Notes: a model not told the origin generated them from the letters alone. 63,624 nucleotides of DNA from Reticulitermes lucifugus (GCA_026260175.1 JAKCWW010000108.1:1-63624), one strand, 5' to 3'. Shown: positions 32,846 through 45,024, counted from the first letter of the stretch. A program made the numbers and translations.

Positions 32846-34817
32846 TTTAATGAAAATTCGAGTCATAAAATAAGGGGGATTTCTTAATTAGCTGAGAAAG
32901 TATTATCTTCTGAAGAAGGACTAATTCCATGGGGTTAGTCTGCAAGTCAGTTTTTGAGTTTTCTAGTCTCAGTAGGCCTGGTGGCCATGGTCGCACCGCA
33001 GCCTCCGCAATCATAGGCAACGTCGAATCACTTCGTTGAACCACTCTCATTCAGACAATCTTCTTCCTCCCTCCTTAAGCGAACAAAAGCAAGCCAGAGT
33101 ACTTCAGCGCGCTTAGAGTTGAATACATCGGTAATGAACGTTGACAATGGACAGTGCCATGATCGTGATGCTGCAGTTCCACGGGCTCCTTCAGGGGGAT
33201 AATGCTCAGGTATATATGTGAGACGTATTATGCTATACAAAGAATTGAATGACAAAAGAAGTAGCGAGATCCATTTTGCCACATTAGTCCGTGTCTGTCT
33301 CTTCTGGGAAAGAGGGTGTTGGAACACAGTGAGGGTTCACAAGGGAGAAAAGTGTTTTGTTGTTGTTAAGAATATTCTGTGACATTGTTAGGTGGGTTAC
33401 TTCCTTGAAGAAATGGCCTAACCATTAGCGTTGCTGTAGGAAACTTTACTGAGAGACCAGTGTACACAGTAACATTGGCAAGGGCACCCTGATGTTGGAT
33501 TCCTCTCCAATACAATGACAGTTTAATTAAGATCACTTTGTTTTACGTATAAGCGATGAAGGTCATTTAGTTGGTACTGTAAGACAGGTAGAAGTTGAAC
33601 TCATACTTGCATAATGGTTAAAAACTCTGTATAAAACGGGTACATTTACAGAACCCATAAGCAATAATACCATCCTCGCAGATTTGCCGAAGGCATTCGG
33701 GTCTAAAAGCGAACACTTTTAGGTCTACCAACACTATATAATACTTGAAATGCAAAATGATATTACATTCAATAATATACATATTCAAAACACAACACAT
33801 ATAAAAATGAAAGACCATACCCTACACACAAAAGCATACATCGCTGTCAAGCTATTGGCATATCTGTTTCCGACTCTGTGCGTTACGAATTTAAATCTCG
33901 ACTTCAGATCAATAACCAGTTTTCGTGGTTTTACGCAGTTCGCCCAAGCAAACTACTCTAAAACAGGCCGTGAAAGATTCCTTTCATTTCCTTTAAAATT
34001 CGTCTTTCAATATGCACCACTCGACGCTACAAAATCTATGGAGTTACGAAGTGTCACTACGTAAACCAAAAATTAATCAACTTTACATCAAACACTCTAT
34101 ACAGCGCCGTTACATAAACCAAGGATTAATCAACTTTATTTCAAACATCAACCACCTTAAATACAGCGCACATTATCCTTTATGTATTCTAAACAAGTAA
34201 TTTCTCTTCTACATCAAGTTCCAAAATTGTTTTCGGTATCTGTAAGGTGATAATTGTGCCAAACACTTCCATCCATCAAACCAGCCTCTGCTGTCGTTCC
34301 TCATTGTATGTATGTGTGTTTTCTGCGATATTACAAGCAGCTTGGGGCGAAAGTCAGACAATAGAGATGTGACGAAGGGTTCGTTTGTAATTCTGGGCGC
34401 TCTACAGTTCAATAGAATAGCGGGACGTCACTGGCCCCTCCCTTTTTTTCTCCTCCCCCAGATTATTATGATTGTCGGCGTATAAAGATTTTAAAATGCA
34501 AAAGAATAAAAGCGTAATCAATACCATAACAACGTGTAAACCCCTCACCGCTTCCACTCTGATCAACGCCATGTTTCGCTTGACTCTCGTTGTGCGGACA
34601 CGTGCAAAGAATAACACGTGAATACATCTTGTCTCAAATAGTTTACAGCGTATACAAATATTGCTACCTAAACGTCCGTATCTTCCAGACATTACAAGTT
34701 TTGATAGCTTAACAGCTAGGTCTAAATACTTTTTTCGTGATTATGTGATTAGAATGTTCTGTGTTCATAAAGTTTATAGGCATACAGTTCAACATAATAA
34801 GAAGAAGAAGAAGAAGA
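32846..34817. other. No gene recognised
   Basis: Frames of up to 105 codons (e.g. 33750-34064 plus) show no domain. A GAA run closes the stretch at 34798-34817. Confidence 0.5.
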
Positions 34818-35320
34818 ATTCATTTACGCCATTAAGGAAAGTGGGGCTTTCACTGGGCCGAGTTTCACAAAACTTACAATTAGTCAATAAATTTTTGTGG
34901 GCACCGACTGCACCGAACTTTATCCATAATGGGAGTAAAATTGTGCAAAATAAGGACAAACATTCATTTACTCCCTGATGTGAAGTAGAGCGTTCACTGC
35001 ACCGATTTTCACTTAACCCACAACTGTTCAACAGCTTCCAGTGAAGATCTCGTATTTAGAATTTCACCAAAATCGGTAAAGAAACGTGGGGGGGGGAGGG
35101 GGGGTAGAAATTCATTTAAACTCAAGTAAAGTATGATTGCCACTGACAAGATTTTTATTTCATGTAATCTTTAGTCACGTTAGCATAAAAAGTGAAAAGC
35201 GCCTATTAGCTTCGTAATGTCTATTCGTCCGTGTATCCGCATGTATCAAGTGAGGTTCCCACTGGACGGATTTTCGTGAAAACTGATATCGGGGACTGAA
35301 ACGAAAATCTGTAAATGAAC
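34818..35320. repeat. Imperfect tandem repeat, period about 144-148 bp
   Basis: ATTCATTTA starts units at 34818, 34962 and 35110. The first two units share TCACTGGGCCGAGTTTCAC / TCACTGCACCGATTTTCAC and AACTTACAA / AACCCACAA at matching positions. A further related piece lies at 35250-35290 (CCCACTGGACGGATTTTCGT). A G run (35089-35105) interrupts. Similar sequence occurs at 26.0 kb. Confidence 0.6.
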
Positions 35321-35452
35321 TCCAATTTTGGTTAAAATCGAACAACAATATCGAGCACTTTACGTGAAGAAAGTTACCTATACAATGTTGGCAGCAGCGC
35401 GAAATAAACAAGTTCATCGCCAACAAATTGTAAATTCCTGAACATAAAAGCA

Positions 35453-35496
35453 CTCCCACATGTTTCGGCTACGGTCCATAGCCATCTCCAGGGAAT
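35453..35496 (-). ncRNA. Hammerhead-like ribozyme motif, copy 8
   Basis: On the minus strand: TCC, CTGGAGA (core A replaced by G), T, stem II GGCTA/TAGCC with loop TGGACCG, GAAA, CATGTG, GGA. Stem I TCC/GGA pairs fully. The core substitution and the G at the cleavage position predict no activity. Confidence 0.4.
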
Positions 35497-35962
35497 ATTA
35501 ATAGTTAAAAGACGTATACAGCGTTATTATACAGCTTGTCATTTGTAAATCGTAAAATATATAATGCCAATATGCTATTAAAACATCAACGTATAGTGTT
35601 ATATTAAAAATATGTTAAAATCATTATAATACACGAGAGTCATTGAAATCTGCTGCATCCAAACATCTTGAAATAGTGAAATCTCTTCGAGTTTAATAGA
35701 GTGGTAAATCCGTAAATTCAGATTAACAACGTTGCAATGTTAAACATTTTTGTGGCTCGACAAGAGTGCAAAGGAAACCCATTCTTGCCTTTACATGGTT
35801 TCATACTGTTGACTGCTACGTGTAGATCAGCAACAATACAAAGGGAAAGCAATGTTGCGTTTCTTAAGCAACAATAGATACGAGAACGCGCCACATGTTG
35901 CGTTGTACGTATAATGCCTAGCTTGTCTCTGCATACTTTCTTGTTCCTAAACCGGGATACTG
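35497..35962. other. No gene recognised
   Basis: AT-rich, nothing noted. Confidence 0.5.
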
Positions 35963-36165
35963 TCGTGATACCGTAACTACGCTAGGAGCTGGACGACCGA
36001 TGAATCGTGATTCAACTCCGGCATCGGGTAAGAGATTTACATCTTCTCCAAAACGTACCAAGTGGTTCTGGGAACCACCCAGGTTAAGGATGAGAGGAAA
36101 TAAACCTTAACTCTCCCATATGACGTAATGTCATGGTGCCTAATTCAGGACAGGGGCAGTTCTAC
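35963..36165 (+). repeat. tRNA-derived SINE, family A (diverged)
   Basis: CCGTAACTACGCTAGGAGCTGG, GTGATTCAACTCCGGC (B box), AGAGATTTACATCTTCTCC (compare 4.4 kb), then a worn 3' part with TTAACTCTCCC. Confidence 0.65.
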
Positions 36166-37192
36166 CGTCCTTCCGAAAGTCCTTCTGAGCTAGGTATTTT
36201 TGAACTGGCGGTAAAGGAGTTTATTGTCAGAATTTCGTAAAATTTCTTTCTATACAGTAGTGCACCACAGTTTCTGTTCTGCACATTTGTGTTGAAAAGA
36301 TTACCAGACCTTCACGACAAGCGATTCGTTATTTTACGTTACGGCGTGCTGGGTTAAAGCCAAGGACTGGGTAATATTCACGTGTAGATATTAGAAAAAA
36401 ATGGCGGAAAAGTGCTGTTTTGTCCTCGCCGAACTATGAATGCGTTGCAAAGGTCAACGCTACGAATATCGCATGTCTGCTCTGAAAAAAAAAAACTTCG
36501 CAAGAACGCCTGACAAGAAGATAAAGCAAACAGCGAAGTGGTAATAAATTAGTTTCTTTACTGAAATTTAAAAAGAAACAAGGCACTCAGGAATAGAATG
36601 CAACACATAAAATGCAACTGCTGTCAAATTCAAAGCGAGCGCCACACCGTTTCCCCGTACGTCGTTAAAATAACATAGACGAATTAATGATCTACATTAT
36701 ACTCCATTCAAAATAATGGTGACTGATAAACGAATCTGTAACAGCAATCGGCTTCAACCCCATAAGGCTGTGACGAAGGTATAAGATTTAGTGAAGCAAT
36801 CTTCTTTCTTTGAATTTTGCCCATCGTCTTAACTTTAATACAGTACTACGTTTCGGAAGGATTCAGCTTGAATAATGCATAACTGACCAGGCTTACTAAT
36901 CACGAGTTAAATAGAAGCAGAGCACTATGTATTCAAACGAATCGAGCCGTTATGTGAAATTATAATCTGCATCTGCTAATAATAATTCAAAATCACTGAA
37001 ACCTAACCGGGGCTAAATGCCGTAGTCACTTTACTCGCCAATAAGTCAATCCGTGGAAGCGGAATTTCATTTCACAGGAAAGCGGATAATACTGTAAGAA
37101 AGATGTATAAATTAGCGACAAAGATCATGTGTATTTATCTAACACGGGTATAGTGGGAAACCACTGCGATTACAGCATTGCTGTATGTCAGT
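36166..37192. other. No gene recognised
   Basis: No domain-bearing frame or repeat seen. Confidence 0.5.
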
Positions 37193-37360
37193 TTTATTTC
37201 CGTGTCTGTGTTGTTCTGTGTAGGTTGGGAGCCTTGAGGATGGCCTATGCCCCGTCCAAGAAGTCCCACCAGATATCTAAAAGGATTAGCCTAATAATTT
37301 CTTAACTTCATTCTGAATTCGAACAGCTGAAGAAGAAGAAGAAGAAGAAGAAGAATAGGA
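37193..37360 (+). repeat. Family B SINE 3' part with GAA tail
   Basis: CCGTGTCTGTGTTGTTCTGT, GGCCTATGCCCCGTCCAAGA and GTCCCACCAG parallel 54905-55010 (GGATGTCTGTCTC, GGGCCGATACCTCGTCCAGA, GTCCTACCGAG). A (GAA)n run at 37329-37354 follows. Confidence 0.5.
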
Positions 37361-37707
37361 ACTGACAGTGAATTCAGCAACTAACTGACCCACTTAATAA
37401 TATACGATTTTGATTACTGCATTTCCCCTTTGCAACCCACGTGCTTCTAATGCTTAGAGCCATGTTGACAGTGACAAATGGAAGCCGCATCAGCTGTTCT
37501 TTCCTAACGAAATACACGTTTGACCCGAACGTTATTGTACAGTGGCTTTAAATCCTGCTACTTATTCCGGATTTTGGGGTTAATTTCCTGCAGTAGTTTT
37601 ATCATTAATTACGTTAATGTGATATTTACCCGACTGTGTGACAGAATTCTCATATTCTCAACTTCAAATTCGTCATTACTGCCTACTAGGCCAAACGTGG
37701 AACAATA

Positions 37708-37892
37708 CAGTCGAACCCGGTTATAACGACATTGGTTAATGCGACACCTCGTCTATAGCGTTAGATATTCTGTGGTACCAATTAATTATCCACTGTTAAC
37801 CATAATATTACACTCCTCGGTTAGAACAACATTCGTTTATAACGACACAAAATATTCAGTCCCTTTCATGACGTTATAACCGAGTTAGACAC
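37708..37892. mobile_element. Tigger/pogo-like MITE, 185 bp
   Basis: The left end CAGTCGAACCCGGTTATAAC is mirrored by GTTATAACCGAGTTAGACAC at the right end. TA flanks both sides (37706-37707 and 37893-37894), as expected for pogo/Tigger insertions. An internal TTCGTTTATAACGACAC repeats the end motif. No coding capacity. Confidence 0.75.
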
Positions 37893-37894
37893 TA

Positions 37895-38875
37895 ATTGAC
37901 AAGAAAAATATGTATAATCATATGAAGCAACTAAGAATTTTTGAAAACTAACGTATCATGCTGCAGCATGTTACTGTTAATGCAACGCTATATCAGCAAT
38001 TATTATTATTATTATTATTATTATTTTAACAAACAATCTCCATTTTCAAATTACACTCCTGTCCGAGCCGCAGTTTGTCCAATTCCTGTTTCACGAGGAT
38101 TCGTAAAGAAATCGTTTTAACTAATTTCATAACTTTTCAGCGCACATTTGTGGCTCAGGACCCACGAACCATGGGTTGAAAAAGACGCTTCTGTAAGGCT
38201 GATCTGTTGAAACCGGTTAGACTGTTCCCCGCACACTAAAATGTACTCGTAATCACTAGGTCACACCAGCACTTTAAACACAAACTTCCTCAGTCAGTCG
38301 GGTAAAGAGTGGGTCAGAATTTCAACACGCTGTATGAGAGGCTCCTATAATGGAAGCCTGCGCGGGTGACACAAGGGGGAGACAGACATCGAGTGTGTAT
38401 GATGTGGGAATACGGATCAGTTCAATAGCAATCTACTTGTATGTAGTAAAGGAAGGGCTCCCTCATTTACGCTCACTTCTAACCAAACCTCTTCATGCCT
38501 TGGGTATCCCTATTCACCAAGTGTGACATGGAGTGTACTTGAGGTCCGCCTGTTGTACGGCGTGACAGAACGATCTGCTAGTGGTAATTGCTACGGAGAC
38601 AGAACTCAGTTCTTACCCCATACCGCTTTGTTGTGCCCGAACAAGTCCGAAAACCACACACTGCATGTCATTCGTGTCCCGTAAATTGCACTTGAAGTCA
38701 TCTCCTCACCTTAGCACCACAACAACCAAAGAGCCCGACGTTCAGTCAAACCTTCAGGAATCTCTCGGGGCAATTCAATTTGCAGTTTCATGACGAATGA
38801 AAGCGACAAATATGATATAATTTTCATTAAGCTATTAATACCTTAAATCGGATGTTCAGACGGTGATGGACACGA
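37895..38875. other. No gene; ATT microsatellite
   Basis: (ATT)n at about 38000-38024. The frame at 38581-38793 shows no domain. Confidence 0.5.
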
Positions 38876-39100
38876 ATGAATGGAGCTACACCTCCACTCC
38901 CTCGTATGCCTTCACGGCTTGCACAAGCACAACGTTACCATCACAGTGGCTGCCTTCTACCACTCGGACACTGCGGACGGCAGATTTGATTCCTGCTCGT
39001 GGCATGGATGTACGTATGTGTTTGTTCCGTGCTTGTGTTGCTACTCTGTGTAAGCATAGGCCCGTGACGAACCTAGCCCACGTCCAAGGAGGTTTACCCA
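38876..39100 (+). repeat. SINE family A tail joined to a family B-like SINE
   Basis: TGGAGCTACACCTCCACTCC and TATGCCTTCACGGCTTGCAC are the family A 3' end. Directly after comes a second tRNA-like head (GCAGATTTGATTCCTGCTC B box) and a family B body with AGGCCCGTGACGAACC. Confidence 0.5.
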
Positions 39101-39364
39101 ATGTCAAAGAAAGCAGATTCAGAAACCCAGAAAAAGGGAGGCCCTGGGCCACATCAGTCTGTAGCCATAGAGACATACCCATCATTGATGATGACAATAT
39201 GCAGTTGCAATATGACATACACCCACAGTAGATGATAGAGATTCATTAAAGTACCATCGAGTACACTTGGGCTCATTGTTAAGAAAAATTGGTATTAAGC
39301 ATCTAGACTATCTTACATTTAGTACACATGACACTGCTGCTGCTACTACTACTACTACTACCAC

Positions 39365-39395
<31 letters not shown>

Positions 39396-41195
39396 CCGGA
39401 AACTACTAATTTACAAGTACAAAACATTCAACATGGGAAATAACATTACATGCACCATAAACTGTAACTACAACAGCTGCAACACTATATACCCTAGAAA
39501 CATGGTTTGTTTCAGGTATGTATTTGTAAATGCCCTGTATAAAGGTGATAAGTAATAATAATAATAATAATAATATTCGCACAGCATATAAACAAAAGCC
39601 AAAACGTATGACTGCTTAGGCATGTTTCAGAATAAGTAGCAAAAAGTATTACATTATTAAACAAGCACTCACTTTCGGTGTGGAACTTCAAAATCTTTCA
39701 GCCACAAAATATGGCCACGACGATAATTTACGTACATTCTCCCTTATTAACATGGAAACTGGGCTAGTAAACTGAGAGGGCAGAAGTCAGATTTATACTG
39801 CGTGGAGACTAGCCAAGGTTAGGTATGACATCAGGACACATGAAATGTACTAAACAGTTTTTGCTGAAATGTCACAGGAAACAGGGCTTGGAGAACCTGA
39901 ATAACGTTAATGGACATTTTGTGAACAGGGGAAATTGAGGTGTCTCACGGCAGGGCCCAAATATTGCAAATTTTGTTGAGAAGTGAGAAGTGTCCCATTT
40001 AAAGACGTAGTTGCTTACATTGCATAGCGTCGACGGTGCAGAATGTAGCAAAATACGTGTATGGAGCTTTAGCAGAATGATAATGACAGGGGAAACCCGA
40101 AGCACTTGGAGAAAATCCGTTCCAGTGACACTCTGTCAACCCTGAATCCCAGGATAGACTGTGCTAAAATCGAAATCGGGTATCCGAGGTAAGAGTTTAA
40201 AAGTTATATAACTCCGGAAATATAGCGAATATTTACCATCCGCATTTAAAAATGTCCCCTGCTAGGAGATTCAGTTCCATAGGCTTACACTGTCTCCACA
40301 CATTTCCTGGCAAGTCCTCCAACTTCAAATCAGTACTTATAGAATACATTACATGCGCCTAAAAAGACGTCAAAATTTTCTGCTTTAGTTCAACCTTGAA
40401 ATGTTATACTAGTTTTATCGCTCTTGGTAATTATTTAATATGATAACAAATTGTGTGATATGTCACCAACAACAGCACTAATACGAAACAGGTTACAAGC
40501 AAAAGGTTTATTTTAACTCCAAAAAGGGTGCTGAATACGACACCATCTACCCTTCTTATTCCTCCCTCAGCTTTCCTCAAGCATCAATCTCATTTATTAG
40601 AAGAGATAAAAATCGTCTTTTTACGACATGTATGAGTTATGAAGAGGTTTAGGACATACTTGTGGTTTTGAAAGATGCTTCACATTCGTAAACCATACGG
40701 TGCTGCTGCGGTCGGCACACAGCAGACTGCTGCAGTCTACATGTGGCTCAGAGGACCTGTGTGTGCCATGGAGGCTTCTTGGTAGTGGCAATACATAGCC
40801 GAAGTGAAGCCAGACTATATGTCGTTAATATACAAACTTCAGAACTGCAGAAAATTAAGAAGTTTCCAAATACGCAGAAAGAGATCAAGTTGGAATATAT
40901 GCGTGAAATACGTGACAGAACCACCAGGTAGTTTCATAAAGAGAATTACTCAATGAAACATCATATAAAACAGTAAATTTAAATTCCATAGTGTCAGTGG
41001 AAAGTATAAATTTGACTTACAAATACAAAACACAAAATACAAATATGCAAAAACTACATTTCCCAGGGATTTGTCTGTGAACACCGGGTTTTTTTTTCAG
41101 TACACATCCCTGGTATTTATCCTGTTATATTAAATTATATGTTCTGTATAACAAATTGCCATTATCTTTATTTATATTTACGGTATTTCTTCTTC
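39101..41195. other. No gene; triplet microsatellites
   Basis: CTGCTGCTACTACTACTACT and ATAATAATAATA at 39330-39395, and (TAA)n at 39554-39576. A family D SINE scrap at 40175-40200. No domain in any frame. Confidence 0.5.
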
Positions 41196-42020
41196 CTATT
41201 CTCCGTTCTGCATCAAGTTTTCTATTTTATGTTCCCATTTACATTTTGTTTTATATAAAAATTTACCCAAATTTTCTAATTCCAAAGTCTCAGTATTGCT
41301 GATTAATTTTCTGTATGTTATTTCTTCGTTTACTTGTAGTCATTTTTGGTTGACAAATGTTTCTGTCCAACTTTTAGTTTCTTCACATTTCAGAAGCATA
41401 TGTGATTTATTCTTTTCCTCCTCACATAAGGACATCTTCCTCTTTCTACGAAGTAGTCCTCTTCTCAGGACTCCCAGTTTCCAAATTCATAGTCTAAACG
41501 GTGCTGCTGTATTCCTCTCATCGAGCTTAGAACAAGATGCATATAACTGTCTCACCCAATCTTTCTTCATCTCCCACTATGCACTTAAAGATTTATTTTC
41601 TGTCATTATCTTTATTTTGGTCTGTCTCACTACATCGTTACCTCTATTTACATTATTTTGACATACCACTCTTATATCCCAATATTTTCCATTCTGCCAG
41701 ATATTTCCCAGGCAAATTTTACTTATAATTCCTCTCTCAAACTAGCTGTCCAGCTTCTCCATTTCAGATTTACTATCTGCTAGTCATAACAATATTTCAA
41801 CAATTATTTTTCTACCTGCCAGATCCTACACCACAATCTTGCTATTCTACAAAACATCCTCCATTTTCTGTTATCTCTACCAAGTTCATATTCTGCTGCG
41901 CCGTTTACTGTACCTGGGGCTAACCTCAGGATGTTTTGCAAACTCTCCCCTGCATATTATAAATCTCACGTGTACTATGAACGTCTTCATTATGTTCTAT
42001 AACAACTGCAGTCGTAAACT
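41196..42020 (-). pseudogene. LINE ORF2 C-terminal region (R1/Jockey-like tail with Cys-His motif)
   Basis: Read on the minus strand from about 42020. The first part has 'GRVLQNILRLAPGTVNGAAE' and 'YELGRDNRKWRM'. After a frameshift near 41830 comes 'KIIVEILL', stop, 'LADSKSEMEKLD', then 'ERGIISKICLGNIWQNGKYW', 'DVVRQTKIKIMTENKSLSA' and 'WEMKKDWVRQLYASCSKLDE'. Next is 'RKMSLCEEEKNKSHMLLKCE', whose C...H....C spacing is the terminal zinc-knuckle-like motif of many LINE ORF2 proteins. The end is 'NLGKFLYKTKCKWEHKIENL', stop at 41196. Five or more in-frame stops show long decay. This is the longest recognisable coding remnant in the window, about 270 codons; reverse-transcriptase motifs are not present. 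Confidence 0.75.
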
Positions 42021-42029
42021 ACCAAACTC

Positions 42030-43690
42030 ATTATCTTGTGACATGCAGTGATTGTAGGATTGGACTAAAGCGTGCTCAGTTAAATAAAATAAACTCTAAT
42101 ATTATAACAGTATAGGCCCATATTTGATAAATGTGTGCCCAATATCTTTTCAATATTTGTGTATGAGTAATGAAACATTAAATAAATCCAGTCTAGCAAA
42201 TAATAACTGGCGTTGTGACATTTGTGTAACCTTGAAAACACATTCAAAAGTGGATAAAACAGGTAACGACCTCCATAGAGTCACTTCTACAACAATGAGT
42301 GTAAATAATTTTAACTCAAATATTAATAACATGACAACATTCAGAAGTGCAACCAGCTGATCCTTATAAGTTTGATATAAAGGAACTTCGCTTATTGGCA
42401 CATCTATGGTACTAATAACTTTAGATAACAGATTTAGAATTTCAGAGAAGAATATCATGAAACTGAAATGATTTGCGTTGCTGAATACAATTATGCCGGC
42501 AAGTTACGAACGACAAGACATGCCAATCCACTCCGTCTCCATGACGTCGAGCATAGCTACTGCGGAGGGTTGTCGTACCATATGTGAGTGTGTTTGTATA
42601 TGTGTGGTTATTTTTACTATGGCCCCTTTTCTTTCACTCTGGTTTTCAACCACATGGTGATGTGGCAGGCTTATATAATACCAGGAAAACAGAGATGGGG
42701 ACCCAACAGCTTTTTTTTTATAAAGTCTGAGGGGTGTGAGAGGGTGCACCAAAAACCACATGGGAGAAAGCGAGAGAGGTGCCTGTATGATCAAGTATAA
42801 CAAAGAATGTCTTTAGAAAGAAACAGAGGACTGTGGGTGACAGAAGAGCAAGATGAGAGACAGGGGTATACACAGACTACTCAACAACACAGGCTTCAAA
42901 CACTTCGAGCCAGGAACACTCATCTTAATAAATGAAATAAATAAGAAGTCAATTACGTGATTAAGCCATCGGTAACATATAATGGTTTTATCTTTAAAGC
43001 CTAGGTCATTTCATTCGTAGGTTCGTAGGTTACATTACGAAGTGGTCGTCTTAATACAGCGAAATTTGTTATGGAAGAAAAGAAATTCCCTGTAAGAGGG
43101 AAAAAAGTTTCATTGAAGATGAAACTCATGTATTCTGGCTACAACACAATCAAGGAACCTACCGCATGCAAACAAAAAAATGTGGATACAGAAAGACAAG
43201 TACTAAATGCAGTTACAGTTGGAACACTTCTTGGTTCCGAAGAATTAGACCATCCAGCCTTTAATGTCACACTGCTACCAACACACACTTTCATAGTAAC
43301 TTGTTACATACATTTTCTTTGTCAAGGTATTATGGGCACGCCACGACAAGGCATGGAGTGTATGTCGGACGGACGAGAGGTAACCATGCGCATGCGCACT
43401 ACACTGGTACTGACCTCGCTTTCCGTGTCACAGATATCAAGTCTGTGACTTCCATCCCCTAGAATGCGTGTACATGGACCGATGTTTTCGGGATACAGCG
43501 TAGCATAAATTTCTTCCCTTCCCGCCCATTCAGTTCTGGCAACTTCTCATGACATGCTCTTAACACTTTCATTAGTTACTGTCGAAAGACCAAAATACAT
43601 AACGCGGTTGCAAGTTTGTTATTTTCAGTTTTCTTAAACATTTCTAAACAAAACTTGCATACAACGAAAAAATCATCCTTCTGCAGGGTA
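42030..43690. other. No gene recognised
   Basis: The 125-codon frame at 43071-43448 (plus) starts with a basic stretch but has no domain I recognise. Other frames are shorter. Confidence 0.45.
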
Positions 43691-43694
43691 TGCT

Positions 43695-43760
43695 GATGTG
43701 GACTGAATTCACTTGGAACAGGACTGGGTCTAGTAGCAAGCTCCTGTAAACACGGTAATG
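43695..43760 (+). repeat. LINE 3' terminal scrap
   Basis: CACTTGGAACAGGACTGGG, then AGCTCCTGTAAACACGGTAATG. Matches the LINE ends at 15.75 and 32.8 kb. It abuts the MITE that follows. Confidence 0.5.
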
Positions 43761-43779
43761 TCATTTTGAAATTTTGTGA

Positions 43780-44027
43780 CACCACGAAAAATTCCAAATA
43801 TCCCTCGAAAGGAAAAATGCCGAAATTTTTCTTGCAGCGTAAGAAGGCGTGTGTATATCAGGTCTTTACAAATATATTTTCTTGGCAATAATTCAGACAT
43901 AATTGAATTTTGTTCCCCTCCATCAACTTTTTCTGGCCTGTATTAAAAGTTCTCATGGTAGATGTTCCTCGGGGTATGAAAAACTATTTTAAGGGTTCCT
44001 TCACGGAACAAAGGTTAGGAAACACTG
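43780..44027. mobile_element. hAT-like MITE, family 2, copy 1 (left end lost)
   Basis: Shares GAAAAATTCCAAATA, CCCTCGAAA, ATTTTCTTGGCAATAATT and GTTCCTCGG/GTTCCTTGG, in order, with 59430-59640. The right end GGTTAGGAAACACTG complements the left end CAGTGTGTTTCCTCAACC of that copy. CAGTG-type ends are usual for hAT elements. Confidence 0.7.
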
Positions 44028-44780
44028 CTATATCAGAAAATAGCAATGGATCTAAAAAACAAGGCGGGCACATATAGACGTCAGAGAACTGCCGCTGCTC
44101 TGTTATGAGCCTCTCCTTCGCGTGTGTATGACAGAAAAAAAAGCGGAGACTCTGTTTCAGGCACCTACGAAATTCAAACGTTCAGCCTTATGGATGGTGA
44201 CGTTTCCTTACTGGAAACTGATCTGTGCTGAGTGTACTGTGCCTTCCAAGTGTGAGCCTTTGAACACACATTGGTCTAGTGTAAACCGACTGACTTCATT
44301 AAGATCCATGGCTTCTTTCTTAAATAGACTGTTTTGTTTACCCACACTAAAGTGTAAATAGGAAATGTCGGTCCCTTGAAACAAATCCGAACAACATCCC
44401 TTTCTGTGCTCTGAAATGAATGATACCGACTGGCCAAAATGGTTTATTTCTTTCGTCTGTCGTTTCAATTACACATTGGCCACAGGCTCTATAAATGAGT
44501 GTTTATAAGATTTTGTATAGGCCTATAGTAACGGCATGCTTATTTCTTTAACGATTGTTCGTGACATAAACTGAATAATAGTTATAACGGTAATAGTTAC
44601 AGTTTGACTACGATTTGGCTAGACAGTGCAAGCTCTGATAGCTTGAAATACCGGTAACGAAAAATATCTGAATTATCCACTACATTTTTATTCTGTTTCC
44701 TGTTACGTAACATTTAAACAAGCGCTCTTCGTTTCAATGCATTCAGATGAAATCACACCGTAACATGCCATGCGGTCACA
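44028..44780. other. No gene recognised
   Basis: The minus-strand frame at 44208-44468 (86 codons) overlaps the plus-strand frame at 44122-44361. Neither has a domain I recognise. Confidence 0.45.
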
Positions 44781-45024
44781 GGGAGGGATCAGAGGTATAG
44801 CTCCGCTAATTCTTAACCTCGACGCTAGATGGGGGTGTGTGGTCAAAGCCGGCCGCTTTACCCCCGATAAAGAGCCTGTACCAATTGTACAGGAGGCTGG
44901 GTTGGCCAAGAGGCCGCTATGGACGGGTGTTGTGAAAAAAAATATTTTGTCCCTAATGGGGTTCGAACAACGAGCATCCAGTTCGCAGCAAGTGGCCATA
45001 CCGACTACGCTATCGCGGTCCCCA
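44781..45024 (-). repeat. tRNA-derived SINE, family A
   Basis: Inverted: AGAGGTATAGCTCC, TTCTTAACCTCGACGCTAG, TTTACCCCCGATAAAGAGCC, CAGGAGGCTGGGTTGGCC, GGGGTTCGAACAACGAG (B box), CCGACTACGCTATCGCGG (A-box end). Well preserved. Confidence 0.85.

Noticed and set aside
43071-43448. 125-codon plus-strand frame beginning with a Lys-rich stretch
   Set aside because: No recognisable domain and no supporting context. Kept only as unassigned sequence.
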